Source: Phyllobacterium lublinensis
GTDB lineage: Bacteria > Pseudomonadota > Alphaproteobacteria > Rhizobiales > Rhizobiaceae
NCBI RefSeq assembly: GCF_020164435.1
Contig: NZ_JAIUDQ010000017.1
Span: forward strand, 1-64,000
Length of the DNA: 64,000 bases
Direction of reading: 5' to 3'
Shown: positions 8,270-19,828 of the stretch, one piece after another
Numbering within the stretch: the first letter of the stretch is position 1
How the letters are laid out: each line of letters opens with the position of its first letter
Made by a program: the position numbers and the translations under genes
Notes under the pieces: model-generated
Told to the model about the DNA's origin: nothing
The model's input: only the letters and a program-made list of their open reading frames with translations
The model's database searches: none

Positions 8270-9940
8270 TCAGCTGTGCAGCGTACGTAAACGCGTAGTG
8301 TTGAGAAGCCCCTGTTCTTCCAGTACGGGGTAAGCCATTGCAGCAAGCAGCGAGTTGACTTGTTTCAAATCCCGGATCGTATCCAGGTGAATCGAGCTTG
8401 TCTCAAGACTGCGGGTGGTACCATCGCGCAAACGCGTGAAATGACGGTCACTGCTCTGCTTTTCCAAGTCGCGCAGATGATCTTTCTCCAGAACCAGCTG
8501 GTGCGCGGTTTCGCGATCGCGCGAAACGAGAACATTGAACGCCATACGGGCGTTGGTAAGCACTTTTGCATGAAAATTGCTGAGTTCCAGCCAGCCTTCG
8601 TCAGTGAATTTGAGGTTTCGGTCCATCTTTTTCTGCACGAGCGCCAGCATGTTGCGAACGATAATATCGCCTACCTGTTCGAGCTTGACGCACGCTCCAA
8701 GCAGCTCCCGCGCACGCGCGACCTCATAGGTGGTCAGCGAACCCGTCGTCAGTTTGGCAAGGTAAAGTTTGATGGCGGCGTGTTTGCGATCGACCTTGTC
8801 ATCGAGGGCCGATAATTCGTCAATGCGATCCTGCTCGGGGTTCTCGTAGAGCTCAATGATCCGCCTGAGCATTATTTCTATCGTTTCGCAAACCGCCACA
8901 GTCTCGCGTGTCGCGTTTGCCAGAGCCATGCTGGGCGTGTCGAGAACGGTTTCGTCCAGGGCGCTGAGTTCCTCGTGGTCCAGGGATGGCGACTGTTGTG
9001 GTGGGGTATTCAGAGCAACGACGGCCTTGGTGATCTTGAGAACAAGACCGGAAAGCGGAACGCCGGCAACAAGGATGATGACGTTGAAGAGGATGTGGCC
9101 GTTGATCACCTGGTCGGCCGGTTCAGTGCCCAGGAACCCGATCGACGGCCTGAATGTCAGATAGAGAATGAGGATCACTACCGAGCCCGCACCGCGCATC
9201 AGGAGATTGCCCATTGGTACAATACGAGCTTGCGGGGCCGCGTTGCGGGTCAGGACCGGAGCGATGAAGGAGGACCCAAGATTGACGCCGAAGATCATCA
9301 CAATACCAAGTTCCGGTTGAATCAGCCCGCGTGAGGCAAATGTAACCAAGAGCAGCACGGCGGCAATGCTGGAATGGAATAGCCACGTCATCAACGCCGC
9401 AAGCAGGAAGGCTGTCACCGGATCCGTGTCGAGATAACCAACGATGATAGGCAGGAGCTGGCTGTTGCGGAGCGGCTCGGTTGCTTGGCCGGTCATTTCA
9501 AGAGAAAGTATCAAAAGGCCGATGCCGACAAGGATGCGCCCTGCCTGACGCCAGTTGCTGCGTTCCGTCGCCATAAAAATGCCGGTGCCGGCAACAAGGC
9601 AAAGCGGAACCAGCAATGTCAGATCAAAACTCAGGATCTTGACGACGAGAGCCGATCCAACTTCAGCGCCGCGCACGGCCATCAGGCCTGCAATGCCGCT
9701 GACAAAACCTGATCCGACAAAGGAGCCGACGAGCAGGCTGACCGCCGTCGAGCTTTGCAGCGCGATGGAAAGTAACAAGCCCCAGAGCACGGCGAGAACA
9801 GGGTTGTGCAGGACGCCACGCAGGCTTTGACGCATGCGTTCTCCATACGCCCGCTCAACGCCCGTGCGCACCATGCGGGTTGCCCACAGCAGCAGTGCCA
9901 CGGCTCCCGCCAAATGCAACAAAACTTCGGAGCCGTTCAC
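8270..9940 (-). CDS. Na/Pi cotransporter family protein with PhoU-like tail
   Basis: A 556-residue inner-membrane protein of the NptA/YjbB type. Residues about 1-310 hold the two repeated Na/Pi-cotransporter domains, with the family's QSST motif in IALQSSTAVSLLVGSFVGSG and the second copy around LFHSSIAAVLLLVTFAS. Residues about 330-545 form helical PhoU-like repeats in the cytoplasm. Homologues move phosphate, often outward, coupled to sodium. The start at 9940 begins directly with the first membrane helix. It stands alone, facing away from dnaG, so it interrupts the usual yqeY-dnaG neighbourhood. Confidence 0.9.
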   Translation of the reverse strand: MNGSEVLLHLAGAVALLLWATRMVRTGVERAYGERMRQSLRGVLHNPVLAVLWGLLLSIALQSSTAVSLLVGSFVGSGFVSGIAGLMAVRGAEVGSALVVKILSFDLTLLVPLCLVAGTGIFMATERSNWRQAGRILVGIGLLILSLEMTGQATEPLRNSQLLPIIVGYLDTDPVTAFLLAALMTWLFHSSIAAVLLLVTFASRGLIQPELGIVMIFGVNLGSSFIAPVLTRNAAPQARIVPMGNLLMRGAGSVVILILYLTFRPSIGFLGTEPADQVINGHILFNVIILVAGVPLSGLVLKITKAVVALNTPPQQSPSLDHEELSALDETVLDTPSMALANATRETVAVCETIEIMLRRIIELYENPEQDRIDELSALDDKVDRKHAAIKLYLAKLTTGSLTTYEVARARELLGACVKLEQVGDIIVRNMLALVQKKMDRNLKFTDEGWLELSNFHAKVLTNARMAFNVLVSRDRETAHQLVLEKDHLRDLEKQSSDRHFTRLRDGTTRSLETSSIHLDTIRDLKQVNSLLAAMAYPVLEEQGLLNTTRLRTLHS

Positions 9941-10305
9941 GTGGGGCCATCCTGATGCGTTGAAAAAGGCTGTAACGCCTTTTGCCGGTTTTAAGTTCAG
10001 TCAATAACAATAACATATGGTTCAGAAAGCGAAAAAAATATGTTTCGGCTAAGCAAAAAGCTGTCGTTTTTGACAAAGTGTAACAGTTTTATGACGGTTT
10101 TTTTGTGGATAACTCCGCGCTGGACCTGTCGGTATAAAATACGGCGCTGCACGGACCATGCTGGCAAATGAACAGGGGACGACAGCATTGCTGCACTTTC
10201 ATCCGGCTCCCATTTGTTGCAGTATCGGGAAGACCTGAAATCCGGGCTTCAGGTCAACCAACACCCCGGCTTTCAGAACCGTCCATTTGAAGCACGAAGA
10301 GCAGC
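9941..10305. other. Divergent intergenic region, Na/Pi transporter / dnaG
   Basis: 365 bases with no gene. A small hairpin AAAAGGC/GCCTTTT (9964-9983) lies in the leader of the transporter gene. An AT-rich block around 10005-10110 and a TATAAAAT box at 10133-10140 are the best promoter candidates, the latter pointing toward dnaG. No riboswitch is recognised. Confidence 0.4.
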
Positions 10306-12273
10306 ATGCGATTTCCGCCATCCTTTCTCGACGAGATCAGGGAGCGTGTACCGATCTCCAGCGTGATCGGAACACGGGTTTCGTTCGACCGGAAAAAGAC
10401 AAATGCAGCCAAGGGCGACTTCTGGGCATGCTGCCCATTCCATGGCGAGAAATCGCCAAGTTTCCACTGCGAGGACCGCAAGGGGCGGTACCATTGTTTT
10501 GGCTGCGGCGTTACCGGTGATCATTTTCGCTTCCTGACGGAACTTGAGGGCCTGAGCTTTCCCGAGGCCGTGCAGCGCGTCGCGGATATGGCGGGGGTAC
10601 CGATGCCCGCGCGCGACGCGGAGATGGAAATACGCGAGGCAAAGCGCGCGACGCTCTATGACGTCATGGAGATGGCCACCAAGTTCTTCGAGGAGCAGTT
10701 ACAGGCGGCGGGAGGAGCGAAAGCACGTGCCTATTTGCGCGATCGTGGCTTGAGTGCCGCGACGCAACATTCCTATCGTTTGGGCTATGCCCCCGAAAGC
10801 CGCAATGCATTGAAGGAGCACCTTGCCTTGAAAGGTGCCACGAAGGAACAGATCGAGGCCTGCGGGCTTGTCGTCTATGGCGACGACAAGCCGGTTTCCT
10901 TTGATCGCTTTCGCGATCGGATCATGTTTCCCATCGAGGATTTGCGCGGCCGCATCATCGCCTTCGGCGGCCGGGCGCTAGCGCCTAACGCAATCGCGAA
11001 ATACATGAACTCCAACGAGACCGAGCTCTTTCACAAGGGCAAGGTGCTCTACAATGCCTTGCGCGCCAGGAAGGCAGCGCAGCCGCAGGGCGGCCTGCCG
11101 GCAAGGGCGGTGATTGCTGTCGAAGGTTACATGGATGTCATCGCCTTGGCCCAGGCAGGCTTCGCTCAGGCGGTCGCGCCTCTAGGCACTGCGCTGACGG
11201 AAGATCAGCTCGATCTTCTCTGGCGCATGTCACCCGAGCCGATCCTTTGTTTCGATGGTGATAATGCGGGAATCAAGGCGGCACATCGGGCGATCGATCT
11301 TGCATTGCCAGCGTTGAAGCCTGGCCGCTCCCTGCGTTTTGCGGTGCTGCCGGGGGGCAAGGACCCCGACGATCTCGTGAAGGATTCGGGGCCGCAGGCG
11401 TTTCAGGCGGTAATAGACGATGCGCGCCCGCTGGCCGATATGCTTTGGGCGCGTGAGACCAGCGGCGGTGTCTTCGATACGCCAGAGCGGCGCGCGGAAC
11501 TTGAAGCGCGGTTAAAGCAAATGACGGCACTGATCGGTGACGAAAATGTCCGGCGCCATTACGCGCAGGATGTGCGCGATCGTATCCAGCAATTCTTCAA
11601 CTCCGGCCAGCGCGGCAATGACAGGCGCAACAATGGCCAGCGCGGCAACAATCAGAATGGCTTCGGCCAATCGAATGGATATGGTCAAAGGGGCAGGGGC
11701 GCGGCGAATGGCCGCTTGGCCGTATCCGACAGTCTGGCACGTTCGGTATTGGTGAAGACGACGTCAGCAGCACCGCCGCTGCGCGAGACCGCAATCCTGA
11801 TGACATTGTTCAACCATCCGCGCCTGATCGAGGAAGATTTTGAGACGGTAGTGCGGCTTGAATTCAGCCATCCTGATCTCAAGCGGTTTCACACGGCCAT
11901 GCTCAATGCCTTGGCGGAGCATCACGTCGCAAGCGGCGTCGCCATGCGCAAGGCAATGGTCGACACCAACCACGGAGCGCTTATTGAAGCCCTGGAGGCT
12001 CTGATGCGTCGTGCCCGTATTTGGACTGCAACGGCTGAAGCAGCCGAAGAGGATGCATTGGAAGCATTGAGGCAGGCCGTTCACTTGCATCAGCGCGCGA
12101 GCACACTACATAAAGAGCTGAAAGTCGCAGAAACCGCCTTGGCTACGGAAGCTACCGACGAAAATCTCAACCGGCTGCTTGATATCCAGAACGATATTCG
12201 CAATGCGCAGGCAACGGAAGCGCTGATCGAAGGGTTCGGAATACCCTCGGGACGGTCAGGTAAGGGGTTTTGA
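10306..12273 (+). CDS. dnaG: DNA primase
   Basis: Replicative primase, 655 residues, which makes RNA primers at the fork with DnaB helicase. The N-terminal zinc-binding domain shows C43-x2-H46 and C64-x2-C67; the catalytic core with the TOPRIM motif VEGYMD and the acidic FDGDNAG motif lies in about residues 120-430; a glycine/asparagine-rich linker (about 430-470, GQRGNNQNGFGQSNG) precedes the C-terminal DnaB-interacting helical domain. Length is normal for rhizobia. It precedes rpoD with a 291-base gap, the remnant of the macromolecular-synthesis gene order. Confidence 0.98.
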   Translation: MRFPPSFLDEIRERVPISSVIGTRVSFDRKKTNAAKGDFWACCPFHGEKSPSFHCEDRKGRYHCFGCGVTGDHFRFLTELEGLSFPEAVQRVADMAGVPMPARDAEMEIREAKRATLYDVMEMATKFFEEQLQAAGGAKARAYLRDRGLSAATQHSYRLGYAPESRNALKEHLALKGATKEQIEACGLVVYGDDKPVSFDRFRDRIMFPIEDLRGRIIAFGGRALAPNAIAKYMNSNETELFHKGKVLYNALRARKAAQPQGGLPARAVIAVEGYMDVIALAQAGFAQAVAPLGTALTEDQLDLLWRMSPEPILCFDGDNAGIKAAHRAIDLALPALKPGRSLRFAVLPGGKDPDDLVKDSGPQAFQAVIDDARPLADMLWARETSGGVFDTPERRAELEARLKQMTALIGDENVRRHYAQDVRDRIQQFFNSGQRGNDRRNNGQRGNNQNGFGQSNGYGQRGRGAANGRLAVSDSLARSVLVKTTSAAPPLRETAILMTLFNHPRLIEEDFETVVRLEFSHPDLKRFHTAMLNALAEHHVASGVAMRKAMVDTNHGALIEALEALMRRARIWTATAEAAEEDALEALRQAVHLHQRASTLHKELKVAETALATEATDENLNRLLDIQNDIRNAQATEALIEGFGIPSGRSGKGF

Positions 12274-12564
12274 TCGAATTGATTCGCTTTTTTATTGCGA
12301 ATCAGTTGAGTCGGGGTTGACGTGGGTCAATAATGACGGAATCAGATTGCGCAGAATTGAAGACATTTGCGGGACCAGCGGAAAAACCAGCAAATTCGGC
12401 ATATGTGTAGCGTGCTCGCCACCGGGATAACAAGGTTAATCCGACATTAACGGGATTTCGGCTAGTCGATCATTATTACCTTTATTGTGTAGGGAACCGG
12501 TGCCGTGCCGCACTCGTTGATCCTACGCATGAACAAAGCGAACGTCGCTTGGAGATTAGAGAAT
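12274..12564 (+). promoter_or_regulatory. dnaG-rpoD intergenic region with hairpin and rpoD promoter
   Basis: A perfect seven-base stem GATTCGC/GCGAATC with a T-rich nine-base loop (12281-12303) follows dnaG and could attenuate or end its transcript, though no T-run follows the stem. A TTGACG box at 12317-12322 with AATCAG 17 bases later is a weak minus-35/minus-10 pair for rpoD. GGAG at 12551 lies upstream of the chosen rpoD start. Confidence 0.4.
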
Positions 12565-14589
<2,025 letters not shown>

Positions 14590-14615
14590 TCAACTCTTGC
14601 GAGCTTTGAAAAATG

Positions 14616-14652
14616 AACGGGATGGGTGCGAACCCATCCCGTTTTCTTTTTT
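14616..14652 (+). terminator. Intrinsic terminator of rpoD
   Basis: A perfect 12-base stem (14616-14627 with 14632-14643, AACGGGATGGGT and its complement), a four-base loop GCGA and the T-rich tail TTCTTTTTT. It starts 27 bases after the rpoD stop codon. Confidence 0.92.
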
Positions 14653-14673
14653 CATTACCGACTATATCCGCCT

Positions 14674-15198
14674 TTAAAGCGATGGCTCTTCGGATTGCTT
14701 CGCGCCCTTTTCCTTGACCATCAGCTTGTCGATATAGGCGAGGAACAGCGCTGAGAAGACAAAGGCGAGATGAATGATCGTGAAGAACGTCAATTGTTCG
14801 GTGCTGAATTGCGTGAGGTTCAAAAAGACCTGCAGCAGATGGATCGATGAAATGGCTACAATCGTCGACGCGACCTTGATCTTGAGCGATCCCGCATCGA
14901 TGGTCCCGAGCCAGTGAACCTCGTCGGCTTTATCAAAGCGGCTGACGAAATTCTCATAGCCTGAAATAATGACCATGACGACGAGACTGGCGACGAGGGC
15001 AGCATCGATCAGGCTGAGCATTTTAAGTATCGTGTCCGTTTCATTGAGAATCGTGACCTTGGCGACGAAATCAACGAGCTTCCCCGCAAAGGAGAAGGCG
15101 TAGATTGCCAGTGCGACGGCCAGTCCAAGATAGAAAACCACAAGGAGCCAGCGCGAGGCGAGGATGATGTTTTCGATAAATATTTCGATATGTTTCAT
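14674..15198 (-). CDS. UPF0114 / TIGR00645 family membrane protein
   Basis: A 174-residue inner-membrane protein of the UPF0114 (YqhA) family with about four transmembrane segments: near residues 10-35, 55-80, 110-130 and 140-160. ATG 15198 is chosen (MKHIEIFIENIILASRW) because the conserved family sequence starts there; the frame is open further upstream through the terminator of the next gene, which excludes the longer form. No function is established for the family. It converges on rpoD's terminator. Confidence 0.88.
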   Translation of the reverse strand: MKHIEIFIENIILASRWLLVVFYLGLAVALAIYAFSFAGKLVDFVAKVTILNETDTILKMLSLIDAALVASLVVMVIISGYENFVSRFDKADEVHWLGTIDAGSLKIKVASTIVAISSIHLLQVFLNLTQFSTEQLTFFTIIHLAFVFSALFLAYIDKLMVKEKGAKQSEEPSL

Positions 15199-15255
15199 AA
15201 GGCGGGGTCCGGTTGCGTAAACTGGGCTCTGGGCATGAACGCAACATATAGTGAT

Positions 15256-15286
15256 AAAAAACCCGGACCAAAAGTCCGGGTTTTTC
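15256..15286 (-). terminator. Intrinsic terminator of the OmpA-like gene
   Basis: Stem ACCCGGAC 15261-15268 with GTCCGGGT 15274-15281, loop CAAAA, flanked by an A-run on one side and a T-run on the other, so it can work in both directions. It lies 22 bases beyond the stop codon of the OmpA-like gene on the minus strand, and upstream of the UPF0114 gene. Confidence 0.88.
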
Positions 15287-15307
15287 ATTATCTGGATTGA
15301 TCTGCCA

Positions 15308-17404
15308 CTATTGGTTGCTGGCCACGGGGGTAACAAGTGGAGTTATGCGCCGTATGGCAACGCGGCGGTTCTGCTGTTCCGGAGTATCCGACTTGATCTT
15401 CAAGTAACGCTCGCCGTAGCCCTGGGTGGCCATATTTTCCGGCGGAATGTCGAACACGTTGGTCAGGGCCTGGGCAACCGACTCGGCGCGCTTGTCCGAC
15501 AGGACGAGATTTGCCTGATCCGAGCCAACAGCGTCCGTATGACCCTCGATCAGGAAGGTTTCCGCGGGGTTCTTCTTCAGGACCTGTGCCATGGCCTTGG
15601 CGACGCTTTCGATGCGTTCGATCTGGTCCTCGCCGATTTCCGCCGAACCGAACTGGAATGTGATCGTATCGAGATCGACACGGCGCACCTTGTCGCGGAT
15701 CCGGGCTGAGCGTTTGACTTCGTCAATCGAATAGATGCGTTCAACCCGTTCCACCGGTGGCTGGGCGAAAAACGCGTAAACGTCCTCTTCAGGGGCTTCC
15801 TCGGCGTCATCCAGAATATATTCGCGAACCGGAATCGTCAGACGGAGCGGTGGCAGGTCATCGCCCGGGTCACGCCAGGCAAGGCGCTCCTCACGATCGT
15901 AATCGGGCGTGTAAGTCAGCAATATCTCGCGTCCGTCGGGCATCACTCGCGAGCGCTGGATCACGTCGCCATAGCGGTTGCGGATCGTGACAATCTGAAC
16001 GCCATTTTCCCGGACGATTGTTTCGCGAGTGCGGCGTCGCGGAAGATCTTCATAATAGACCTCCTGCGCATCGCGCGACATGCGCGGACGATCCGAACTC
16101 TCGACAAATACGTTATTGTTGACTTCTACAATTGCCCGGTTGTCGAACTGCTTGATCAGTTGAACGTCGCGAGGCCGTTCGTCACGCGGACGTTGCTTGA
16201 TGCGGGTACCCTTTTCGACCAGAACCGGCTCGATCTTGATGGGGGCGAGCGTCTGTTGGACGTCGGCATCAGAACTTGGCTGTGGTGCGGCCGCAACTGC
16301 CGGCTTCTGGGGCTGTTGCTGTTGATCCGCCGGAACTTGCGCTGCTTGTCCGTTCGTTTCGCCCTTGCCACTCCCGTTAGCGGCAGGCTTGGCACTATCG
16401 AGGACGGGTGCTGCGTTTGCCGGAAGGGGCGAGGCTTCCTGTTGGCCGGGCTCGGCTGGAGTGCTGGGTACAACCGGAGTTGCCGCTGTGCCTGTGGGAG
16501 CAGGTTGACCGGTTGATGGATCAATTGGTGGTGTTGCTGGTTCGGCCTCCTGCGTCTGGTCGCTCGCAGGTTGCTCTGCCGTTGCGGGAGTTTCTGATTT
16601 CGGCTGAGTGGCCGTCTGCTTGGTGGCCTCATCCGCTGCTTTCTTGGCTTCCTCGGCAGCCTTGTCCGATTGCTTATCGGCTGCCTTCTGGGCGCCGTCG
16701 GCCTTCTTGCGAGCCTCTTCTTCCGCTGCCTTTTGAGCCTCAGCGGCCTTTGCGGCCTCCTGCTCGGCTGCTTGCTTCGCTTTTTCAGTTTCCTTGGCAG
16801 TTTCCTGCTCGGCTGCCTTGGCTGCCTTGGCGTCAGCTTCAGCCTTCTTGCGAACCTCCTCCTCGACAGCCTTCTGTTGTTCAGCGGCCTTGTTCGCCTC
16901 GGCCTCTGCTGCACGCTTGGCTTTTTCAGCCTCCTGCGCGGCTTCCTTTTCTGCGGCCTTGGCCGCCTTGGCCTCCTCGGCAGCCTTGCGCTTTGCTTCC
17001 TCTTCTACGGCCTGCTGCTGCTCGGCCGCCTTATCGGCCTCGGCCTGGGCAGCGCGTTGCGCTTCCTCCGCTTTCTGAGCAGCCTGTGCCTCGGAAGCTT
17101 TCGCCGCTTCCTCAGTCTGCTGCTTTGCCTGTTCTTCGGCCTGCTGCTGCGCCTTGGCAGCGGCCTCTGCCTCTTCAGCCGCTTGCTTTTGGGCATCCTC
17201 GGCCTGTTGTGCCGCCTTCCGCTTCAATTCTTCGGCTGCCGGATCCTCCTGCGGCGCTGGCTCCTCAACTTGCGCCAGCATGAGCGGCGGCACGTTCGAA
17301 TTGGAGGAGATAAACGGCCGGTTTAGCGGGGGTTGTTCTGCCATCGCCAATGGCGAAGAAAAGAGAATTGCCGTCGAAGCAAAAAAGAGCGCTGTCCGTT
17401 TCAT
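15308..17404 (-). CDS. OmpA-family outer-membrane protein with long coiled-coil domain
   Basis: A 698-residue exported protein. A signal peptide (residues 1-22, ending PLAMA) is followed by a very long Ala/Glu/Lys/Gln coiled-coil (about 45-280) like that of TolA, a Pro/Thr/Ala/Gln-rich linker (about 285-400), a basic/acidic domain, and a C-terminal OmpA peptidoglycan-binding domain (about 575-690; FQFGSAEIGED, LIEGHTDAVGSDQANLVLS, QGYGERYLK, NRRVAIR). The start at 17404 has AGGG seven bases upstream; an ATG two codons earlier (17410) is possible. The protein should link outer membrane and cell wall. The coiled coil contains two adjacent 47-residue repeats. Confidence 0.88.
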   Translation of the reverse strand: MKRTALFFASTAILFSSPLAMAEQPPLNRPFISSNSNVPPLMLAQVEEPAPQEDPAAEELKRKAAQQAEDAQKQAAEEAEAAAKAQQQAEEQAKQQTEEAAKASEAQAAQKAEEAQRAAQAEADKAAEQQQAVEEEAKRKAAEEAKAAKAAEKEAAQEAEKAKRAAEAEANKAAEQQKAVEEEVRKKAEADAKAAKAAEQETAKETEKAKQAAEQEAAKAAEAQKAAEEEARKKADGAQKAADKQSDKAAEEAKKAADEATKQTATQPKSETPATAEQPASDQTQEAEPATPPIDPSTGQPAPTGTAATPVVPSTPAEPGQQEASPLPANAAPVLDSAKPAANGSGKGETNGQAAQVPADQQQQPQKPAVAAAPQPSSDADVQQTLAPIKIEPVLVEKGTRIKQRPRDERPRDVQLIKQFDNRAIVEVNNNVFVESSDRPRMSRDAQEVYYEDLPRRRTRETIVRENGVQIVTIRNRYGDVIQRSRVMPDGREILLTYTPDYDREERLAWRDPGDDLPPLRLTIPVREYILDDAEEAPEEDVYAFFAQPPVERVERIYSIDEVKRSARIRDKVRRVDLDTITFQFGSAEIGEDQIERIESVAKAMAQVLKKNPAETFLIEGHTDAVGSDQANLVLSDKRAESVAQALTNVFDIPPENMATQGYGERYLKIKSDTPEQQNRRVAIRRITPLVTPVASNQ
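16748..17029 (-). repeat. Two tandem 141-base coding repeats in the OmpA-like gene
   Basis: Residues 126-172 and 173-219 of the protein are near-identical 47-residue units beginning AAEQQQAVEEEAKRK and AAEQQKAVEEEVRKK and each ending EA(N/A)K; a third, degenerate unit (AAEAQKAAEEEARKK) follows. Both units encode alpha-helical coiled coil. The repeat boundaries are exact at 16748-16888 and 16889-17029. Confidence 0.8.
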
Positions 17405-17682
17405 TTTCATCCCTGTCTCGCGTTCCTTCTTAGTTTGAAACACGTCAAATGTTCGCGATCGCACCTTGGTTCCGCTCTGTGGCAGCGGCTCGTCCGTTGC
17501 GATCATCAATGCAGTTGCATTGCCGCTGGCAATGTGTCCGGCCGCGACATTGGCCGAATCCGATATCGTCAGGATTGCAGCCGCCGCCTGTATGTCGTGT
17601 GAAGACATCATTCATCCTGCGTTCATGTTCAGGAACGGTTCGGCGCTATGGACGTCAGTGCTCATGCGATGTATTTGAGCGC

Positions 17683-18150
17683 ATGCCAACCGAACCATTC
17701 TGGAAAACCAAGACCCTCGACGAACTGAGCCGCTCCGAGTGGGAAAGCCTGTGCGATGGCTGTGGTCGCTGCTGTCTGCACAAGCTGGAAGACGAAGACA
17801 CGGAAGAGATCTATTTCACTACGGTTGCCTGCACCCTGCTGGATGCCGGAACATGTCAGTGTTCGGATTATACGCACAGGAAGAAGAAGGTGCCGGACTG
17901 CGTTTTCTTGACTCCAGAGATTGTGCGCACCGTTGACTGGTTGCCGGATACCTGTGGCTATCGGCTGATCGACGAGGGGAGGGATCTTTACTGGTGGCAT
18001 CCGCTCGTATCGGGGAGTCCGGAGACCGTGCACGAGGCTGGTATCTCCGTGCGCGGCAAGGTCACTGCTTTTGACCACGATCTCTCGACCGACGAAGAGT
18101 ATTTCGAACATATGATGCAGGCCGAATTGCCATCGCTGAACCGCGGGTGA
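17683..18150 (+). CDS. YcgN family (UPF0260) cysteine-cluster protein
   Basis: A 155-residue cytoplasmic protein of the UPF0260/YcgN group. It has the family's metal-binding cysteines C24-x2-C27-x2-C30-C31 (CDGCGRCC), then further cysteines in [27 protein letters not shown] and DTCGYRL, an arrangement shared with YkgJ-like Fe/Zn cluster proteins. ATG 17683 starts the conserved region; the longer open frame upstream lies in the promoter region of the divergent OmpA-like gene. Molecular role is unknown. Confidence 0.9.
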   Translation: MPTEPFWKTKTLDELSRSEWESLCDGCGRCCLHKLEDEDTEEIYFTTVACTLLDAGTCQCSDYTHRKKKVPDCVFLTPEIVRTVDWLPDTCGYRLIDEGRDLYWWHPLVSGSPETVHEAGISVRGKVTAFDHDLSTDEEYFEHMMQAELPSLNRG

Positions 18151-18239
18151 ACGGAGTGTTGAGCGTTCATTCAGCCACCATATGAAAGAAAGGGCGTGTC
18201 CGGATTTCAGAATGTCTGAATCCCAAAAGGAGAACGCCC

Positions 18240-18590
18240 ATGGCTAGTCTTTCATTGAAGTTGCTGGCAGTCGGTGCTGCGATCAGCATCGGTGCCATTC
18301 TCGGCGCAAAAACGTCGAATGCCGCGCCGGTCGCTGCTGCTGCGCCGATGGCCATTGAACTTGGCAGCGCCGCCTCACCGCTTGCGCAGGTTGACTATCG
18401 TTACTACCGCCCACATTACCACCCCGCTGCCTGCACGCCACGTCAGGCCGCCCATAAGGCCAGCCGCATGGGCATTCGCAATCAACATGTGGTTGTGAAC
18501 CGCAACGTCGTCCGGGTTGCCGGATGGAAGCGTGGCTTGCGCACGATCGCAGTTTTTGCGCGCGCACCCGGCTGCCCGTTCATTCGATAA
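18240..18590 (+). CDS. Small secreted protein of unknown function
   Basis: A 116-residue protein with a signal peptide (hydrophobic to about residue 28, cleavage near SNAAP), followed by an aromatic stretch VDYRYYRPHYHP and a basic C-terminal region. AAAAGGAG lies eight bases before the ATG. Two cysteines (PAACTP and PGCPF) could form a disulfide in the periplasm. I do not recognise a named family; rhizobia carry many such small secreted proteins. A bidirectional terminator follows. Confidence 0.75.
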   Translation: MASLSLKLLAVGAAISIGAILGAKTSNAAPVAAAAPMAIELGSAASPLAQVDYRYYRPHYHPAACTPRQAAHKASRMGIRNQHVVVNRNVVRVAGWKRGLRTIAVFARAPGCPFIR

Positions 18591-18605
18591 GCGGAACACA
18601 AAACA

Positions 18606-18633
18606 AAAAAGGGTGCCGCACGGCACCCTTTTT
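18606..18633. terminator. Bidirectional intrinsic terminator
   Basis: Stem GGGTGCC/GGCACCC (18611-18617 and 18622-18628) with a GCAC loop, A-run before and T-run after. It separates the convergent small secreted protein gene and the SIMPL gene and can end both transcripts. Confidence 0.9.
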
Positions 18634-18650
18634 CAACCTCCGTGGCTGGA

Positions 18651-19382
18651 TCAGTTCTTCAGCTCGAAAGTCATGTTGATGTTTACGTTGTAGGTGTTCT
18701 CGCCAGCGGCAACTGGTACCGAATCGGCCGGAGCTGCCGCCATCATCTTCGCCTGGCCCATGGGCATTGGGCGAGGGCTGAAGGATTGTTCGCTGATCTC
18801 GATGACATTTCCAAGGCCAACGCCGGCAGCTTCGGTCAAGGTCTTTGCCTTGGCCAATGCATTGGCAACAGCCTTCTTTCGCGCTTCCTCGACAACAGCT
18901 TCGGGCTTGTCATTGGTGAAAGTGAGGTTGCCACCCTGATTGACACCAAGCGTCACGGACTGGTCGAGAATTTCACCCACCTTCTTCAAATCGCGCACGC
19001 GAACAGTCAGTGAGTTCGAAACCGCATAACCGACGATCTTTGGTGCTTGTGGTGGTTGTGTATTATCCTTGTTTTCCGGATAGACATAGCGAGGATCGAT
19101 ACTGAAACCAGACGTCTGCAGATCGCGCTCGGCAATGCCCGCCTTCTTCATCGCATCCAATACCTTGGTCATGGCTTCATTGTTGGCAGTCAGCGCCTCG
19201 CGCGCGGTCGGCTTCTCCTGCAACACGACCAGCGAAAGGATGGCCATGTCTGGAGCAGCTGCCGCTTCGCCTTCTCCTGTTACTGTAATGCGTGGACGCG
19301 GATCCTCCTCTGCCAATGCGGCGAATGGTACGGCCATCAATGCAGTTGTGGCGAATGCCAGGCTCAAAATTCTGGATGTCAT
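18651..19382 (-). CDS. SIMPL domain-containing periplasmic protein (DUF541)
   Basis: A 243-residue exported protein with a signal peptide (residues 1-24, ending AALAE) and a SIMPL/DUF541 domain over most of the mature part ([20 protein letters not shown] near the start, [21 protein letters not shown] in the middle). Homologues (BP26 of Brucella, YggE of E. coli) form oligomeric rings and are linked to oxidative-stress tolerance. Length and motifs match Brucella BP26 well. Standing alone, it shares a terminator with the convergent gene. Confidence 0.92.
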   Translation of the reverse strand: MTSRILSLAFATTALMAVPFAALAEEDPRPRITVTGEGEAAAAPDMAILSLVVLQEKPTAREALTANNEAMTKVLDAMKKAGIAERDLQTSGFSIDPRYVYPENKDNTQPPQAPKIVGYAVSNSLTVRVRDLKKVGEILDQSVTLGVNQGGNLTFTNDKPEAVVEEARKKAVANALAKAKTLTEAAGVGLGNVIEISEQSFSPRPMPMGQAKMMAAAPADSVPVAAGENTYNVNINMTFELKN

Positions 19383-19528
19383 GGATATCTCCCCAAGTGA
19401 CGTGAAGCTGATGCGTCGCAGGCGAATATGGGTGGATTAGGGCAAAAGGCAAAACATTCGGAGGCGGATGTATTTTATGCATCCAAATGTTTTCACGTGC
19501 GTTTCTTCTTCGACGAAAGGATTGCACA

Positions 19529-19813
19529 ATGTCAGGCAAAACTGTGAAGAACGTCAAGATCAAGCCGGTTGAGGTTTCGACAGCACCGATAGACAAGCGG
19601 GATTGGGAGGAATTTACGGAAGAGGAGACCATCGCCGATGACGAACTCGCCATTCGCGGCGAGCGACAGGTCGAATCAGAAGACGCCGGAGACCTTTCGG
19701 AAGACGACGACGATAATCCATACCAGAACAGTGATGATGCCTTGCCCGACGACGAGGAAGAGCAGGAGATTGGGCGCGACCCGGAACGGGCAGGGCGGCG
19801 CTTCAACGACTAG
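19529..19813 (+). CDS. Small acidic protein of unknown function
   Basis: A 94-residue, strongly acidic cytoplasmic protein. It starts at ATG 19529 with AAAGGA seven bases upstream. The N-terminus is basic and lysine-rich (MSGKTVKNVKIKP), the rest is dominated by Asp/Glu (for example EEFTEEETIADDE and DDEEEQEIGRDPERAGRRFND) and is probably disordered. No domain is recognised. Codon use and the ribosome site support it as a real gene; it converges on the HAD phosphatase gene 15 bases away. Confidence 0.72.
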   Translation: MSGKTVKNVKIKPVEVSTAPIDKRDWEEFTEEETIADDELAIRGERQVESEDAGDLSEDDDDNPYQNSDDALPDDEEEQEIGRDPERAGRRFND

Positions 19814-19828
19814 GCTTGTCGTCGGTTG

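Noticed and set aside
16408-17326. Long plus-strand frames (291 and 218 codons) opposite the OmpA-like gene
   Set aside because: They arise from the GC-rich Ala/Glu/Lys repeat on the minus strand and give only Leu/Pro/Arg-rich low-complexity translations.
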